From: Bilabrum cf. latius
Lineage: Eukaryota > Bigyra: Bicosoecida > Bigyra > Bicosoecida
Assembly (NCBI GenBank): GCA_965178125.1
Contig: OZ237761.1
Coordinates: 124,001-188,000 of the forward strand
Direction of reading: 5' to 3'
Length of the DNA: 64,000 bases
Shown one piece after another: positions 11,646-21,948 of this stretch. Under the pieces are notes generated by a model that did not search any database, was not told the DNA's origin, and worked only from the letters and a program-made list of their open reading frames with translations. Within the stretch, counting starts at the first letter, position 1. Each line of letters begins with the position of its first letter. A program made the position numbers and the translations under genes.

Positions 11646-14484
11646 TCCTGACCAATGGCGAACATGGCCGCAGTCTACAGGTGCCAACATGGCGCACGAG
11701 ACCAGTCCGCCTTCCAGATGATCTTCAACACCAAGAACCGCAAGCAGCTGAAACGAACGTTCACCTCGTGGCTGCTGGAACTTCCGTGGTTTGGTTCGAT
11801 TTTTTTCCCCAAGTGCAGCATATTTGAGGCCACTCGTAGAGCCACTTTCCATCATTTAAGCCACAATATATCCACAGAATTGTTAATATCAACTATATTT
11901 ACATCTTATCACGGCACTAATATTGATGCTGCGCAGATCGAAAGCGTATTTCTGGACCAGCCAGTAGGTCCTGCCCTGGGCGGCAAGATCGCTGTCCTGT
12001 ACATGAACATTTTGTCCCTCTAACCCGCCTACAACACATGCAATATTCTCATAGAATCAAATGGGGCGCTGCATATTCACTGCATCTGGATTTTAGGCTC
12101 ATAAATGGACCAGCCACAACTGCTTCTCCAAACTGCAATCGCGTACCTGTAGCTCTAATAGAAGTGTTTCTACACTAAATGACCATCTCGTGGAGATATC
12201 TATATACTTTAAAATAAATCGTGCCATTATGAAGTGATTTGCTTCATACGGCGTCGCTTTTCAAGGCAATAATCGACCTGCGAGATTGAACTCTATGCTG
12301 CTGTCTAGCGCATTCATCTTGTGTCCAGCAGACTCATATTGCAGATATATCGATAACTCAGAGTATATTTCGTCATATTAGATCTACAATGCACCATTGT
12401 ACGGTCCAGCTGGTGAATTCAGAGTGAAGTGGTGACGAATTTTTTGGCTGTAGCTGCCGTCAAATAATCGATATTGGGTGTAACACCAGCTAATTACATA
12501 AATAAATAATATTTAAGTTGTATTATGCCAATGATTATCACGTCTAGGCCTCCAGAAGCACTCGAGGGTGGTGTCCAGTGTCGTCGCAAAGATCCAGTGC
12601 TCCGACCGGATGTCCAATAGATGGGCCACATACGGATTAAATGGCCACAAAATGGATTTGCATGCTTATTAGCTACATGAATTGGGGATGCAGTAGTCGG
12701 TGATACAAGTATGTGGTGTGCAAGCGGTAGATTATTTGAAGTGTCGTACTGGCACGAAGTCCCGATTTCTGCCATACAAACGGCACATTTCATATTATGG
12801 CCATCGTTGTGGTATGTAAATACTAAAATTATACCTATTCAGCATAACGTAAGATATTTTACTGTAACGTGAATCGAGCAATACACGATTGTCCATCTTC
12901 ATACAGCCACGCTAATCTCGCTGTTGTCTTCGAAATATGATTCATTTACTCCCACACTGCCGAGATTATGAATAATTAAGTACATTTCTTTAGTTTGGTG
13001 GCAGCGATCATGCACGTCACGTTTGGAACTGCAGTATGTGCAGCTCCGGTTGCAGATCAGTTTCAGCCGAGCCGCGTGCGTAAACTAGCACCTAAATTGA
13101 GAATGATATGCACAGTCTGGCGAGCTTCCTGTATTGCAGAATACATGAATATATAGCAGAGCCGATAAATTCATCAGTTTAAGGCTGGATACTTGCATGA
13201 ACTCAACCGGGGCTTGCGCGGTGCCATGGGTTCAACCAAGCCAGTCATAGGTGCTATGCGACTGAAAGTTGCCAAACCCACATTTTTATATCAATACATA
13301 CCAGATGGGACAGAAGGAATTTCGACATCGTCAGAATCAAGCAGCCCATTGGCGCCTATGCTATTTGTTCAAAAAGCTCCAGCGTACTCACGCCATATTT
13401 CTGGACACAAACAACACGAAAGCCAGCGCAATACATAAATACGTCATATTTCATTTCATCTATAGCAGTTTTGGCGATGAACTGTCACTGTTGGTCGGGT
13501 GAATTGCAAAACGGGGGATTTTTCCCGGGATTTTTCCCAGACTGGCACAACCTGACGAGTGCCTATATCCTACGGGACGCGACTGCACTGCTGAAGTCGA
13601 GCTCCAGCACGCACGCTGCCGGTATACTGCGCGAAGCAGAAACGATGCACCCGGTAGCGACAGACGCCTGGGCAAAGTTTGACGAGGACTCTGTAGGCAT
13701 GAAATACCTACAGAGCTGCATCGGTTTGGACAATTCCCGGATCCTCGGCCCTTCGGCCATGCCGGCGATAGCACGGAGCACCTGGCGAGGCCGAGACGGC
13801 CGCCTCATCCTACGATGGCTCACTGGGCGTTACCCTCGGGAAGGGACCATGCACCACAGAGGAGAACGCTCGGTACAGGCCGAAATGATGCGCGCGGAAG
13901 CCACGCACACGGACGTACCCTGGGCACCCACGGCAGTGGGGAGAGCACTATGGATGGAACACGTCAAAACGGAGCAGGTGCTGACACAGGAACACCGAGG
14001 GGACGCAGACTCCTTGGAGCTCTCAATCGTCCAAGGCACCCTCGAACAACTCCAAGAACGGTGCCGACGTGCAATCCGACGCTTGTAGCAGAGGGCCAAT
14101 GAGAGCTTCGGACGAGCCATCGAGGGGTTGTAGTCCTGCCAACTGTGCGTAGCTGAACAACTCAGCTCGGGCAGCCCAACAGCCCGAGACCTTGCAATCC
14201 GAGCCCACCCGCTCGGACACATACTGAATCCCTCCGAGAACTAGTTCATCGGAGAGTGGATGACAGGAACGCTGGGCCGTTGCGCCCTCAGCAAGGAGCT
14301 TCAGGTGCTAGAACGCATCTGGGCGAAGGGAACGGCAAGGCTAGCACGCTCCCGGATCTGGAGCAGGCAACAAGCCCTAGAGGCGGACTATGTGGCGGTC
14401 TGGTGGCGAGAGGCTGAACGCCTCACGCCTCGCCAGGCCTTCCTCGCGCATGCTCCCTCACTGCGGACGTTCGACTGGGTCTGA
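11646..14484 (+). mobile_element. LINE fragment C, split by an AT-rich insert
   Basis: 11650-11775 and 13560-14484 are the two halves of one LINE 3' region. The left half matches copy A around 4410-4305 (reverse complement) and the right half continues at about 4292-3700. The right half runs further, through 'ELQVLERIWAKGTARLARS' to TGA at 14482-14484, which aligns with the C terminus of fragment B. In-frame TAGs at 14086, about 14131 and about 14242 fit glutamine. The break between the halves is filled by 11776-13559. Confidence 0.75.
11776..13559. other. AT-rich 1.78-kb insert in LINE fragment C
   Basis: This block is clearly poorer in G+C than its surroundings and interrupts an otherwise collinear LINE. 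I find no clear terminal inverted repeat or target duplication. The longest open frames are about 80-100 codons (for example 12793-12494 on the minus strand, ATG to TAA, with four cysteines) and match nothing I recognise. It could be a non-autonomous transposon or captured DNA. Confidence 0.55.
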
Positions 14485-15309
14485 CTCCCAGGAGATCTCA
14501 ACGCGATGCGCTCAGGACACGGGTCCTAGGCATGTATCGGTCTTAACCAGACCAACTATTTCTTTAGAGGCCTTTTCAGGTCCTGACTGGCTCCGCCAAC
14601 GCGGGTACAGCTGGGTCCCCTGTTAAGGTGCGCGTTACTTTGGTGGCAGTCCTCGGATTGTCTCTGGTATTGAATTGCGTGCGAAAACTCTATTTTCTCT
14701 CTCTCTCTCTCTCTGGAGTGGCCGCAGCAGGAGCTGGTGGTCAAGTGGACGAGCAAGTGGCAGCGGAGGCTGCGCAGCTCGGAGCGGCACTGCAGCAGGC
14801 TGGTGGGGCTGGCGGTGCGTAGGGCATGGGTTTGGAGGCAGCTGAAGAGCCTGTCATACCACCAGTGAACGTCGCACCTGCGGCAGGAGCTGATGGTGAG
14901 GCAGCAGATCAGGCAGCTGATCCGGACGCGATCGAACACGAAGGCAATGCGAACGCCGAAGGATTGCAAGCAACGCAGAACCCCCACGGAGGAGCAGCCC
15001 AGCTTGCGAACCCTGCGGCGTGAGCCTGCTGATCCGTTCGACCTACCTGATGCGATTGCCCCACGGGGTGGTCGTTGCAGTTGGGTAGTGTGTGCTTTGA
15101 TACAGATATATCTATTCTCTCTCTCTGACCGCCGGCGCACCCACTTGCTTGTCAAAAACAGAGAAATCCTACCAGGAAAGTTGGTTAGTATATATACCTA
15201 CCCAAAAGTCCAGGCAATTCGGCCCTGTGCTGTGATCTGAGAGAGCAAGAGAAAACTCGGACGGAGGCGCACCCTGGCCCGACGAGCTGTCCTGGCAACG
15301 GGTCCTACC
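14485..15309 (+). other. Intergenic stretch with Ala/Gly-rich open frame and CT repeats
   Basis: The frame 14628-15023 is open through one TAG (14820) to TGA. It encodes an Ala/Gly/Glu-rich stretch but lacks an ATG start. Pyrimidine runs (CTCTCT at about 14697-14714 and 15115-15126) look like polypyrimidine tracts or simple repeats. It could contain upstream exons of the next gene. No conserved domain is seen. Confidence 0.3.
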
Positions 15310-16372
15310 ATGGAGACCCGGCGGAAAACGAAGCTTCAGTGTATGCAACAACTCGAAAAATCTGCAGTTGAGGATGATAAGCCTGCGATCAAGCGGTACG
15401 CGTGCGATTCCTGCACGCTTGCACGGGTGAGGCACGATCGGCCGGGCGCGCATCCAGCAACCAGCCATGCTCGACTGCTATTACACTGCCATTCGTTCTT
15501 TTATATCGTAGGTAAAGTGTGTGTACCCTGGAACCAGCGGAAAGTGCCAGCGTTGCACCGATCGTTGGCTCGATTGCAGTTTCGTGTGCAAGCATCGTAA
15601 GCTGGCGCGCGCGCCGGCCCAAAACAAGACGCCATCGTGTCCCGACCATGTCAAGATCGGAAAAGGATATCCTGAACGCCTACGAGTGGCACTGAGACGC
15701 GACAGAAGTAATTCCCATGGTCTGGACCTGCGCGGGGGCTGGCTTGTGGATGCACTTGATGCTGAAGTCGCCAGAGAGGCAAGCAGGAAGGCATACGAGT
15801 ATTTCGGACGGGATCCAGCCAAGAAAGGAGTGGCAACAACGTCGGAGTTGGAGGATGGGAAGCCTAAGCACCGCTTGATGGCCGACATCGTACCTGGGAC
15901 TCCACTGCACCGTGCACTGGCCCCTGCACTGCGCAGATTGGGCAAGGCGGTGCGCGAGCTGATCGGTGACCCGAAGGCTATGCTGGTGAAGCCCATTCTG
16001 TTGCTGTCATTGCCGGGGTGCCCGCCTCAGACCTTCCACCGTGACCTGATGCCAAGCAAGCAGTGGGCCAGCCCGGGCACGGGAGAGTGGTGCGGTGGCG
16101 TAGTGATGGCACTGGATGAGGGCGCCTACCTGGACTGGTTCCCGGGGTCGCACTGCCTGGTGAGTCCACACAAGAAGGTCAAGCCGGTACGCGAGTCGAT
16201 TCCTGTGGGCGGTTGCTTCGTATTCCACGCCAGCACGGTGCATGCCGGTGGGAGCTACGAGCGGGCCAACCTGCGCATCCATACCTACCTCAAATGTGGT
16301 CAGCGCGGGGTGAATGACGCTCGTGTAGCTCGCCGGGTTCCCGATCAACTCGAACCCAGCAGTGGCGTGTGA
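15310..16372 (+). CDS. Zn2Cys6 zinc cluster fused to 2OG-Fe(II) oxygenase-like domain (two exons)
   Basis: Exon 1 is 15310-15426 and exon 2 is 15512-16372. The 85-bp intron (15427-15511) is GT-AG and in phase 0. Splicing creates a perfect binuclear zinc cluster, C32-X2-C35-X6-C42-X8-C51-X2-C54-X6-C61, whose halves lie on different exons; this confirms the intron. After it comes a double-stranded beta-helix oxygenase-like region: 'FHRDL' (H215, D217), 'LDWFPGSH', and 'HAGGSYERANLRIH' with H283 and R294. These are the expected metal-binding HxD...H and 2-oxoglutarate-binding Arg of phytanoyl-CoA dioxygenase-like enzymes. Total length is 325 aa, ending at TGA. DNA binding plus oxidation of an unknown substrate is an inference. 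The next ORF starts 4 bases downstream. Confidence 0.75.
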
Positions 16373-16376
16373 GACC

Positions 16377-17060
16377 ATGGACAGGTTCGTCCAAATCGTG
16401 CATGTCCTGGCTGAGCGATGGGTCCTCATGCGCCAGAAGAGAGATGTCACCAAGATGATCGCATACATCGAGAAGAGCCCCAAGTTCAAGCAAGTCGACA
16501 AGCGTGCTTCGAGGCTCTTGGACAGCATCGATGCATCCATCGTTCCGACAGGCACGGACCCCATGGCCCTACTCACTGCTGGAGACCCAGGCAACTCTAA
16601 TGGCCAGACGACTCTGCAGTGGCAAGACCAAGCACCAAGGCAAGGACAGCAAGGTACGGCCCGGCCAGGTCCACAGCCCTCTGCGCCCCGTCCTCAAGTC
16701 GCGCCACAACCAAGGACACAAGCAGAACCAAGACCAGCGCTACCGGGACCACGGCCAGGGCAAAGGCCAACGAGAACGCGTCCGGCTCTACCCCCTCCAA
16801 CGGGCGGTACTGGTATCGACCTCGTGCCGTACAAGCCAGGCGAGCAAGCGCCCATGTCCCTCGCTGGGGGGGATGCTGTCGGTGGTCTGGCCACCTTCAC
16901 CCCCTACAGTGTTCGCGAGTAGGATAATACTGATTGGGACGAGGAGGATGAGGAAGTCCCGGACGGTGAAAGCGACGATGATCAGGCCGATGCAGACGAG
17001 GACAGCGACGAGAGCTCGGATGGCGACCTCACGTACGAGTCCGTGTACCGGAAGCCGTGA
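16377..17060 (+). CDS. Unknown Pro/Gln-rich protein with acidic tail
   Basis: 227 codons from ATG to TGA, with one in-frame TAG at 16920 read as glutamine. Residues 1-60 are helical and basic ('QKRDVTKMIAYIEKSPKFKQ'). Residues 75-140 are Pro/Gln/Arg-rich and the last 45 residues are strongly acidic. It starts 4 bases after the stop of the Zn2Cys6/oxygenase gene, so it could be a further exon or a co-transcribed ORF of a mobile unit. No family is recognised. Confidence 0.5.
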
Positions 17061-17205
17061 CAGTTGCATGGGTCGGGTTGATTGCACAGATTGAACAGAC
17101 TGTATTGACTGAATTGATGCCAGCAAATCTTTTAATGTGCTCAGGCGATGGTGCATCTGCCTCCATCTGCGACGAGGATCTAACTCGTACCTGCTCAACA
17201 GCACC

Positions 17206-18285
17206 TTATGGAACGTCACCCTCCTCCCCACTCCCCCTGCCTGCCGGCCCGGCTCGCTTGGCGTCTTCGAACTTCATCGCCATCGGCGAAACTCCGGCTT
17301 CCCCACCTTGGCTTCTGCCAATGGAGCGACCTGTTCCAACTGCAGAGCTCGGCGGTGCATGTCCCGGCGTAGTGGCTGGATTAGCCTTTGCGTATTTCGC
17401 CCATTCACTATGCCGATCATCCAGGACACGTGTTAACCCGGCTGGCACAGCCCTGCTATCAGATTCCTCTTCGTCGGTAGAGGTACTCAGCAAGTTTCCC
17501 TCCAAAGCTCGCAGAGACTCCACACCGCTGAACAGTGGAACTTCAACTGCCACGACAGCCGCCTTGCTATCCCCGTACTGAATCACGACCTCTGGTACTT
17601 TCACCATTGGTTCACTCTGAACAACTCCAAGACATCCCAATGAAAACTCAGGTCCAACAGCTCGGAAACACTTCTGAACCCTCGATGCAGTTGATTGATG
17701 GACGAGAACGTATTCCGTAAGTTCCGCAGAAGCCTCAGGGAAGAAATGCCCAATAAGCTCTGATCTGAGGCGAAGACCAATAAGATCGTTCACAACGGAC
17801 TCCCTTTGCAACAGCTCGTTCTCTTTGGCCGGGATCAAGCACACGATGTTGTCGTCCTTAACAGCTTCCGTCACATACTCGCGCAGATACTGTTGCCCCT
17901 CCAAAACTCTCTTCGGAAGATTCGTGGCTTTATCCACCGCTTGCCCTGCGAATGTTCTGTTGTACTTCTTGATGAATTCGACGTTTCCCCTGAAGGTCAT
18001 CGATCCGCAACCAGTAGTGGTTTGCTTCTAGTTGCAAACAATTCCGACTTGCTAGAAGGCCTCTTGAAGACGCTGCAGAGGGACGACTTGTTTTGGGGGG
18101 GCCTTCTTCTTGCCCTTTCCCTCCGAAGTGATACCCATCCAGCCAACCTTAAGGATGGAGAGATCACTTCGACGAATGCCTGAAGGAAACCTCACACGTT
18201 CTGATTTAATGTCTGCAACCCATACAGCATATACATAACCATGGAGGTCGCTTTCACCCCCAGTTCCAGCTCCAGAAGACGCCAT
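17206..18285 (-). CDS. Unknown protein beside the hAT insertion
   Basis: Open from the ATG at 18285 to TAA (17208-17206), about 359 aa, with TAG at 18054 and 18030 read as glutamine ('EAF-Q-QVGIVCN-Q-KQT'). The N-terminal 250 residues look like a globular alpha/beta protein with no motif I can name; the last 80 are low-complexity. The frame is also open upstream through 18333 into the terminal repeat of the neighbouring hAT element, which begins about 80 bp upstream of the chosen ATG. The transposon may therefore have replaced or changed the promoter. It converges with the gene ending at 17060. Confidence 0.55.
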
Positions 18286-18358
18286 ACCTGGAACAGACTG
18301 TGAGTGGTTTTGTGGTGATCGGATCAGAAACATCAACGAAGGTTCGTCTAATAACGAA

Positions 18359-18366
18359 CCGGTGAA
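18359..18366 (+). repeat. Left 8-bp target-site duplication of hAT
   Basis: CCGGTGAA, paired with CCGGTAAA at 28401-28408. Confidence 0.7.
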
Positions 18367-18382
18367 CAGACCTCACAGCGAT

Positions 18383-18449
18383 CTAGGGTGCGCCTTGGGT
18401 GCGCCTTGGGTGCGCGGGCCTCTGAAATAGGCCCATAGGCGCACCCTAG
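18383..18449. repeat. Subterminal palindrome of hAT (left)
   Basis: CTAGGGTGCGCC at 18383 and its complement GGCGCACCCTAG at 18438 form a hairpin, with extra TTGGGTGCGC copies between them. The same 12-mer occurs near the right end (28301 and 28363, with inverted partners at about 28341 and 28376). Clustered subterminal motifs are typical binding sites for hAT transposases. Confidence 0.65.
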
Positions 18450-18900
18450 ATATCTCTAAGGGAAATGTATATATATACGATCTGAGGGCACCAATCGACA
18501 GATCTCAGCGAGCAGAATCCAAAAATTTCTTCAGCGACCTCGTTTGCGAAGGTTCTTTTGCTGTCATTTTTGTGCACCTTACCTCCAATTCTTATATATT
18601 TGCACCAAATGCTAGCACGTCGCACTGAAAGCATATCCATACCAAAAGTGCATAATGATTGAATGATATCTTTGTTATTCTTGATACGCCGTCATGTAGT
18701 GATGATAGTGTTGTAGACGTTACAGAATCCCCGTTGCACACTATTGTGGATCTCACGGGACAAAATGGAAAGCTAGTGGAGTCCATGTGCCCACTTCTTC
18801 GAACACAAACGTACACAATTTATTAATCAAGCAAAAATTCTGCTTCGACACACTCCGCAAGGGTAACGTCCCAGGCACTCACGTCTGAGCACTGTACAGC
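18450..18900. other. Non-coding left flank inside hAT
   Basis: AT-rich DNA between the left terminus of the hAT element and the nested retroelement. Only short open frames are present, with nothing recognisable. Confidence 0.5.
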
Positions 18901-18907
18901 GCGATGA

Positions 18908-19340
18908 GCAGTTGGTGAGGCCAGCAAGGTCTCTGAGATTGAGGTCGCTCGGTGGGCGCAGGACCCGCTCGAGGAGCAGGCTCAGATGCGACGTAGCGAT
19001 GCGGAGGAGTGCGAGAGAGAGAGAATAGATATAGCGAGAGAGAGAGAGAGAGAGAGGGCAGCTAGGGGGGGGAGGGTAGAGCAAAGGGAGGGGGGGACGA
19101 CGGTTCACCGGGACGGGGGAGGAAATGGTGGAAGAGAAGATGATCGGTGGGGTCATTGGGTTGATGAGGCGGATAGGAAGGGGGAGGCACAGGCCGGGCA
19201 GGTGTGGGTTGGGCATGTGTGACGAGTGACTCGGATCAGGGGGATCGGATCACCGACCACATGCGGATGTGGAAGTTGAGAGGTCACAATTAGACTCGAG
19301 CGGCAATCAAGCCGCGTGCTATTCGGGCGCTGAGGGGCAG
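18908..19340 (+). repeat. DIRS-like terminal repeat block, left copy
   Basis: Nearly identical to 24864-25290, including a (GA)n tract (interrupted by a short insert at 19026-19036) and a G-rich stretch. The open frames inside (for example 'DGGGNGGREDDRWGHWVDEA') are repeated in both copies but have no known function. Confidence 0.75.
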
Positions 19341-19663
19341 CGTTCGCCAGTTTTCGCTTTATTAACCTCTTGCTCTACTATGGATTCAAGTTAGGCATCA
19401 CAGAAGCGCACAGAGCGCGCTGAACGTCGGGCGGCATCAAAGAGCCGGTCCAATTCTGTATCTTCTGGCGGGGCTCCGGCGTTCGCCAGTTTTCTTTTTT
19501 TGGTAACTTTGAGGATGGGCTCTCGGAGGAAACCAACTGCAACCATGTGTGACTGTCTGCGAGATTAGGGTGCTGTGTACAACGTGTGATCTCAGTTGGT
19601 GAGGCCAGCAAGGTCTCTGAGATTGAGGTCGCTCGGTGGGCGCAGGACCCGCTCGAGGAGCAG

Positions 19664-19815
19664 GCCTCCACCTCGCGGCCGACAGTCACCGACCCCGGAG
19701 TGAGCAAGGTGTCCAAAGTCTCCAGCAACTGCGCCTGCTTGTGTGCCGTCAGGGAGACCCGCATGGCCTCACCATCCACATGATATCCCACGAACTCGGT
19801 AGACGGGCTCAACAG
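19664..19815 (-). repeat. Inverted fragment of the element's own RT
   Basis: About 150 bp are the reverse complement of 22785-22930 inside the RT gene, at very high identity. Together they form an inverted repeat about 3 kb apart. The fragment sits just upstream of the gag-like frame and replaces whatever preceded it. Confidence 0.85.
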
Positions 19816-20422
19816 TGCCTAGTTGCATCTGCTGGGGGGGGACCAGCTGGCGCCATGGTTGGCGGTGTCGGTGTTGCATCGGACGAGTCAGTGGGCGGGG
19901 GTGCTGCGGGCTGGCGCGGTGTTCAAGGCCAGCGGTATCGGCCTGCGCCGTCTGACCGACGCCTTGCGGGGCCGGCTGCACCGTGATTCGCGGGCGGGTC
20001 ATCGTGCCCAGGCGTGGGCAGGGTTGGTGGCTTTGTATGGCTCCCGGGGGGGCAAGGGGGCCTCGCAGGCGGCTGCCTCGGCCATGTTCTCGCTCGCTTG
20101 GGATGCCATTCGTACCGAGGCGCTGTCCGCCTGCCCGACCTCCATGGCAAATGTCCGCCGTCTTGGTGGTGGCTGGGTCCGCGTGTTCGAGGAATGGGAG
20201 TCCGGCTCTCCTTCTCCTTCCTCTGGCTCGGAGATGACTTCGACCCGCCGGCTGGTGTTCCCTTCGTGGGGTCTGCATGGGGCGGACGCCGTGCAGGAGG
20301 CTGGTGACGCCGGCGTCCTCGGCGACGTGGCAGTTCGGATGCGCACGGAGGCATCGCGGCGCGACTCGGAGTCGAAATGCCGGTGGGACGCGCTGTTCCC
20401 TGGGTCCCCTTCCCATACCTAA
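19784..20422 (+). CDS. Gag-like ORF of DIRS-like element
   Basis: An open frame with one TAG (19820) ends at TAA (20420-20422). The best part (19830-20420) is rich in Ala, Arg and Trp, with no zinc knuckle. Its position before the RT and its length of about 200 aa fit ORF1 of a tyrosine-recombinase retrotransposon. The N terminus is cut by the inverted RT fragment, so it is probably incomplete. Confidence 0.4.
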
Positions 20423-21038
20423 TCGGTTGGGGGTCCAGGGGCTGACGGGATGACGCAGGTCTCGTGTTCCTGGGCCCCCGCGTGTGGCTCTGTCTCTCCG
20501 GGTGGGAGGCGGCGCGCACGGTCGGTGGGGAAGGGCGAGGGCTCGGTTCGGGGGCCTGCGCATTCACAGGGAAGGGCTCTGTATCGGTCTGAGTCGACAG
20601 GCCGGGCAGGGCAGGCGGGGGTGCAGATACATTCTTGGTAGTCGGTTGGTAGGCCAGTGCGTGCCGGGGCACGGCTGCAGAAGGTTACTTCGGGCGGATA
20701 GGCAGGAAGGTCGGCCACACTCGCAAGTGGTGCGGCATCGGGTGCAGAGACGACTCGGAGTGGGCGGCAGGCGTCGTCCTGGCGTTCTCATTCCGGTGGG
20801 AGGGAGCGGTGTGTTTCGGGTGCAGGGCCAGGTGGGGGCTCTGCGGGTGGTCGTACGTCGGGTCTCTATGCGGAGGGGCTCGGCGGGGGTGGGCGAGGTG
20901 GCCTCGAGGGTAGGATGGGTTCGGACCCGCGCCTCGGGGCTGCTTCGTGGCGGTGTGGTGCTATTGGGCGGGGTGGTGTTCGTGCGCGTGCGATTGGTCG
21001 CTCTGGTGCTGCTGCTCGTGGGCGCGTGGTTGCTGATG
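20423..21038. other. Linker between gag-like ORF and microsatellite
   Basis: GC-rich DNA with several long but overlapping open frames on both strands, as expected by chance at this composition. I cannot choose a coding frame. Confidence 0.4.
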
Positions 21039-21562
21039 GGGCGGCCGGTGTTGATGCTGGTGCTCGGGCCCGTGCTCGGGCTCGTGCTCGTGATCGTGCT
21101 GGTGCTGGAGATGGTGCTGGTGCTGGTGCTGGTGCTGGTGCTGGTGCTGGTGCTGGTGCTGGTGCTGGTGCGGGTGCTGGTGCTGGTGCTGGTGCGGGTG
21201 CTGGTGCTGGTGTTGGTGATCGTGCGGGTGCTGGTGCTGGTGCTGGTGCTGGTGCTGGCGCTGGTGCTGGTGCTGGTGCTGGTGCTGGTGCTGGAGATGG
21301 TGCTGGCGATGGTGCTGGTGCTGGAGATGGTGCTGGTGCTGGCGATGGTGCTGGAGATGGTGCTGGAGATGGTGCTGGTGCTGGTGTTGGTGACCGTGCG
21401 GGTGCTGGTGCGGGTGCTGGTGCTGGTGCTGGTGCTGGTGCTGGTGCTGGTGCTGGTGCTGGTGCTGGTACTGATGCTGGTGCTGGTGCTGGTGCTGGTG
21501 CTGGTGCTGGTGCTGGTGCTGGTGCTGGTGCTCGTGCTGGTGCTCGTGCTGGTGCTCGGCGG
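21039..21562. repeat. GGTGCT hexanucleotide microsatellite
   Basis: About 520 bp of (GGTGCT)n, with interspersed GGAGAT, GGCGAT, GGTGCG and GGTGAT variants. It reads as Gly-Ala, Val-Leu or (complement) Ser-Thr repeats depending on the frame, which explains the long open frames here. Low-complexity spacer between gag and RT. Confidence 0.9.
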
Positions 21563-21948
21563 GCCTCGGGTGGTCTTACCTGGCAGGCGTGTTAGGGGCG
21601 GCGTCGCGCGGCGGTTCTCGCTCCGGGCGCTGCGCGCGTGCTGCGGACTCGCTTGCCTCGGCGTCGTCAGGCGCCCTCGCCGTGGTCCCCATTCAGCCAA
21701 GGTCAGATCCGCAGCTGGCTCGGCGCGGGCCTCGATCGCCTCGACGTCGTACCAGTGCCGTGGCACGAAGCTCCGGAGCCTCGTCATCATCCTCGGTTGT
21801 CACGGTGGACCGCCGGTGGTCCGGAAAGCCAAGAGTGTCCTCCACGGCTGGGTGTGCACGGCCGCTTCACGCATCCGCTCGACGCTGACGTTGCTGTGGC
21901 GGCCGCTGATCCTCTGGGTCGTCGGTGTACGATGGAGATGGCCTGGAG

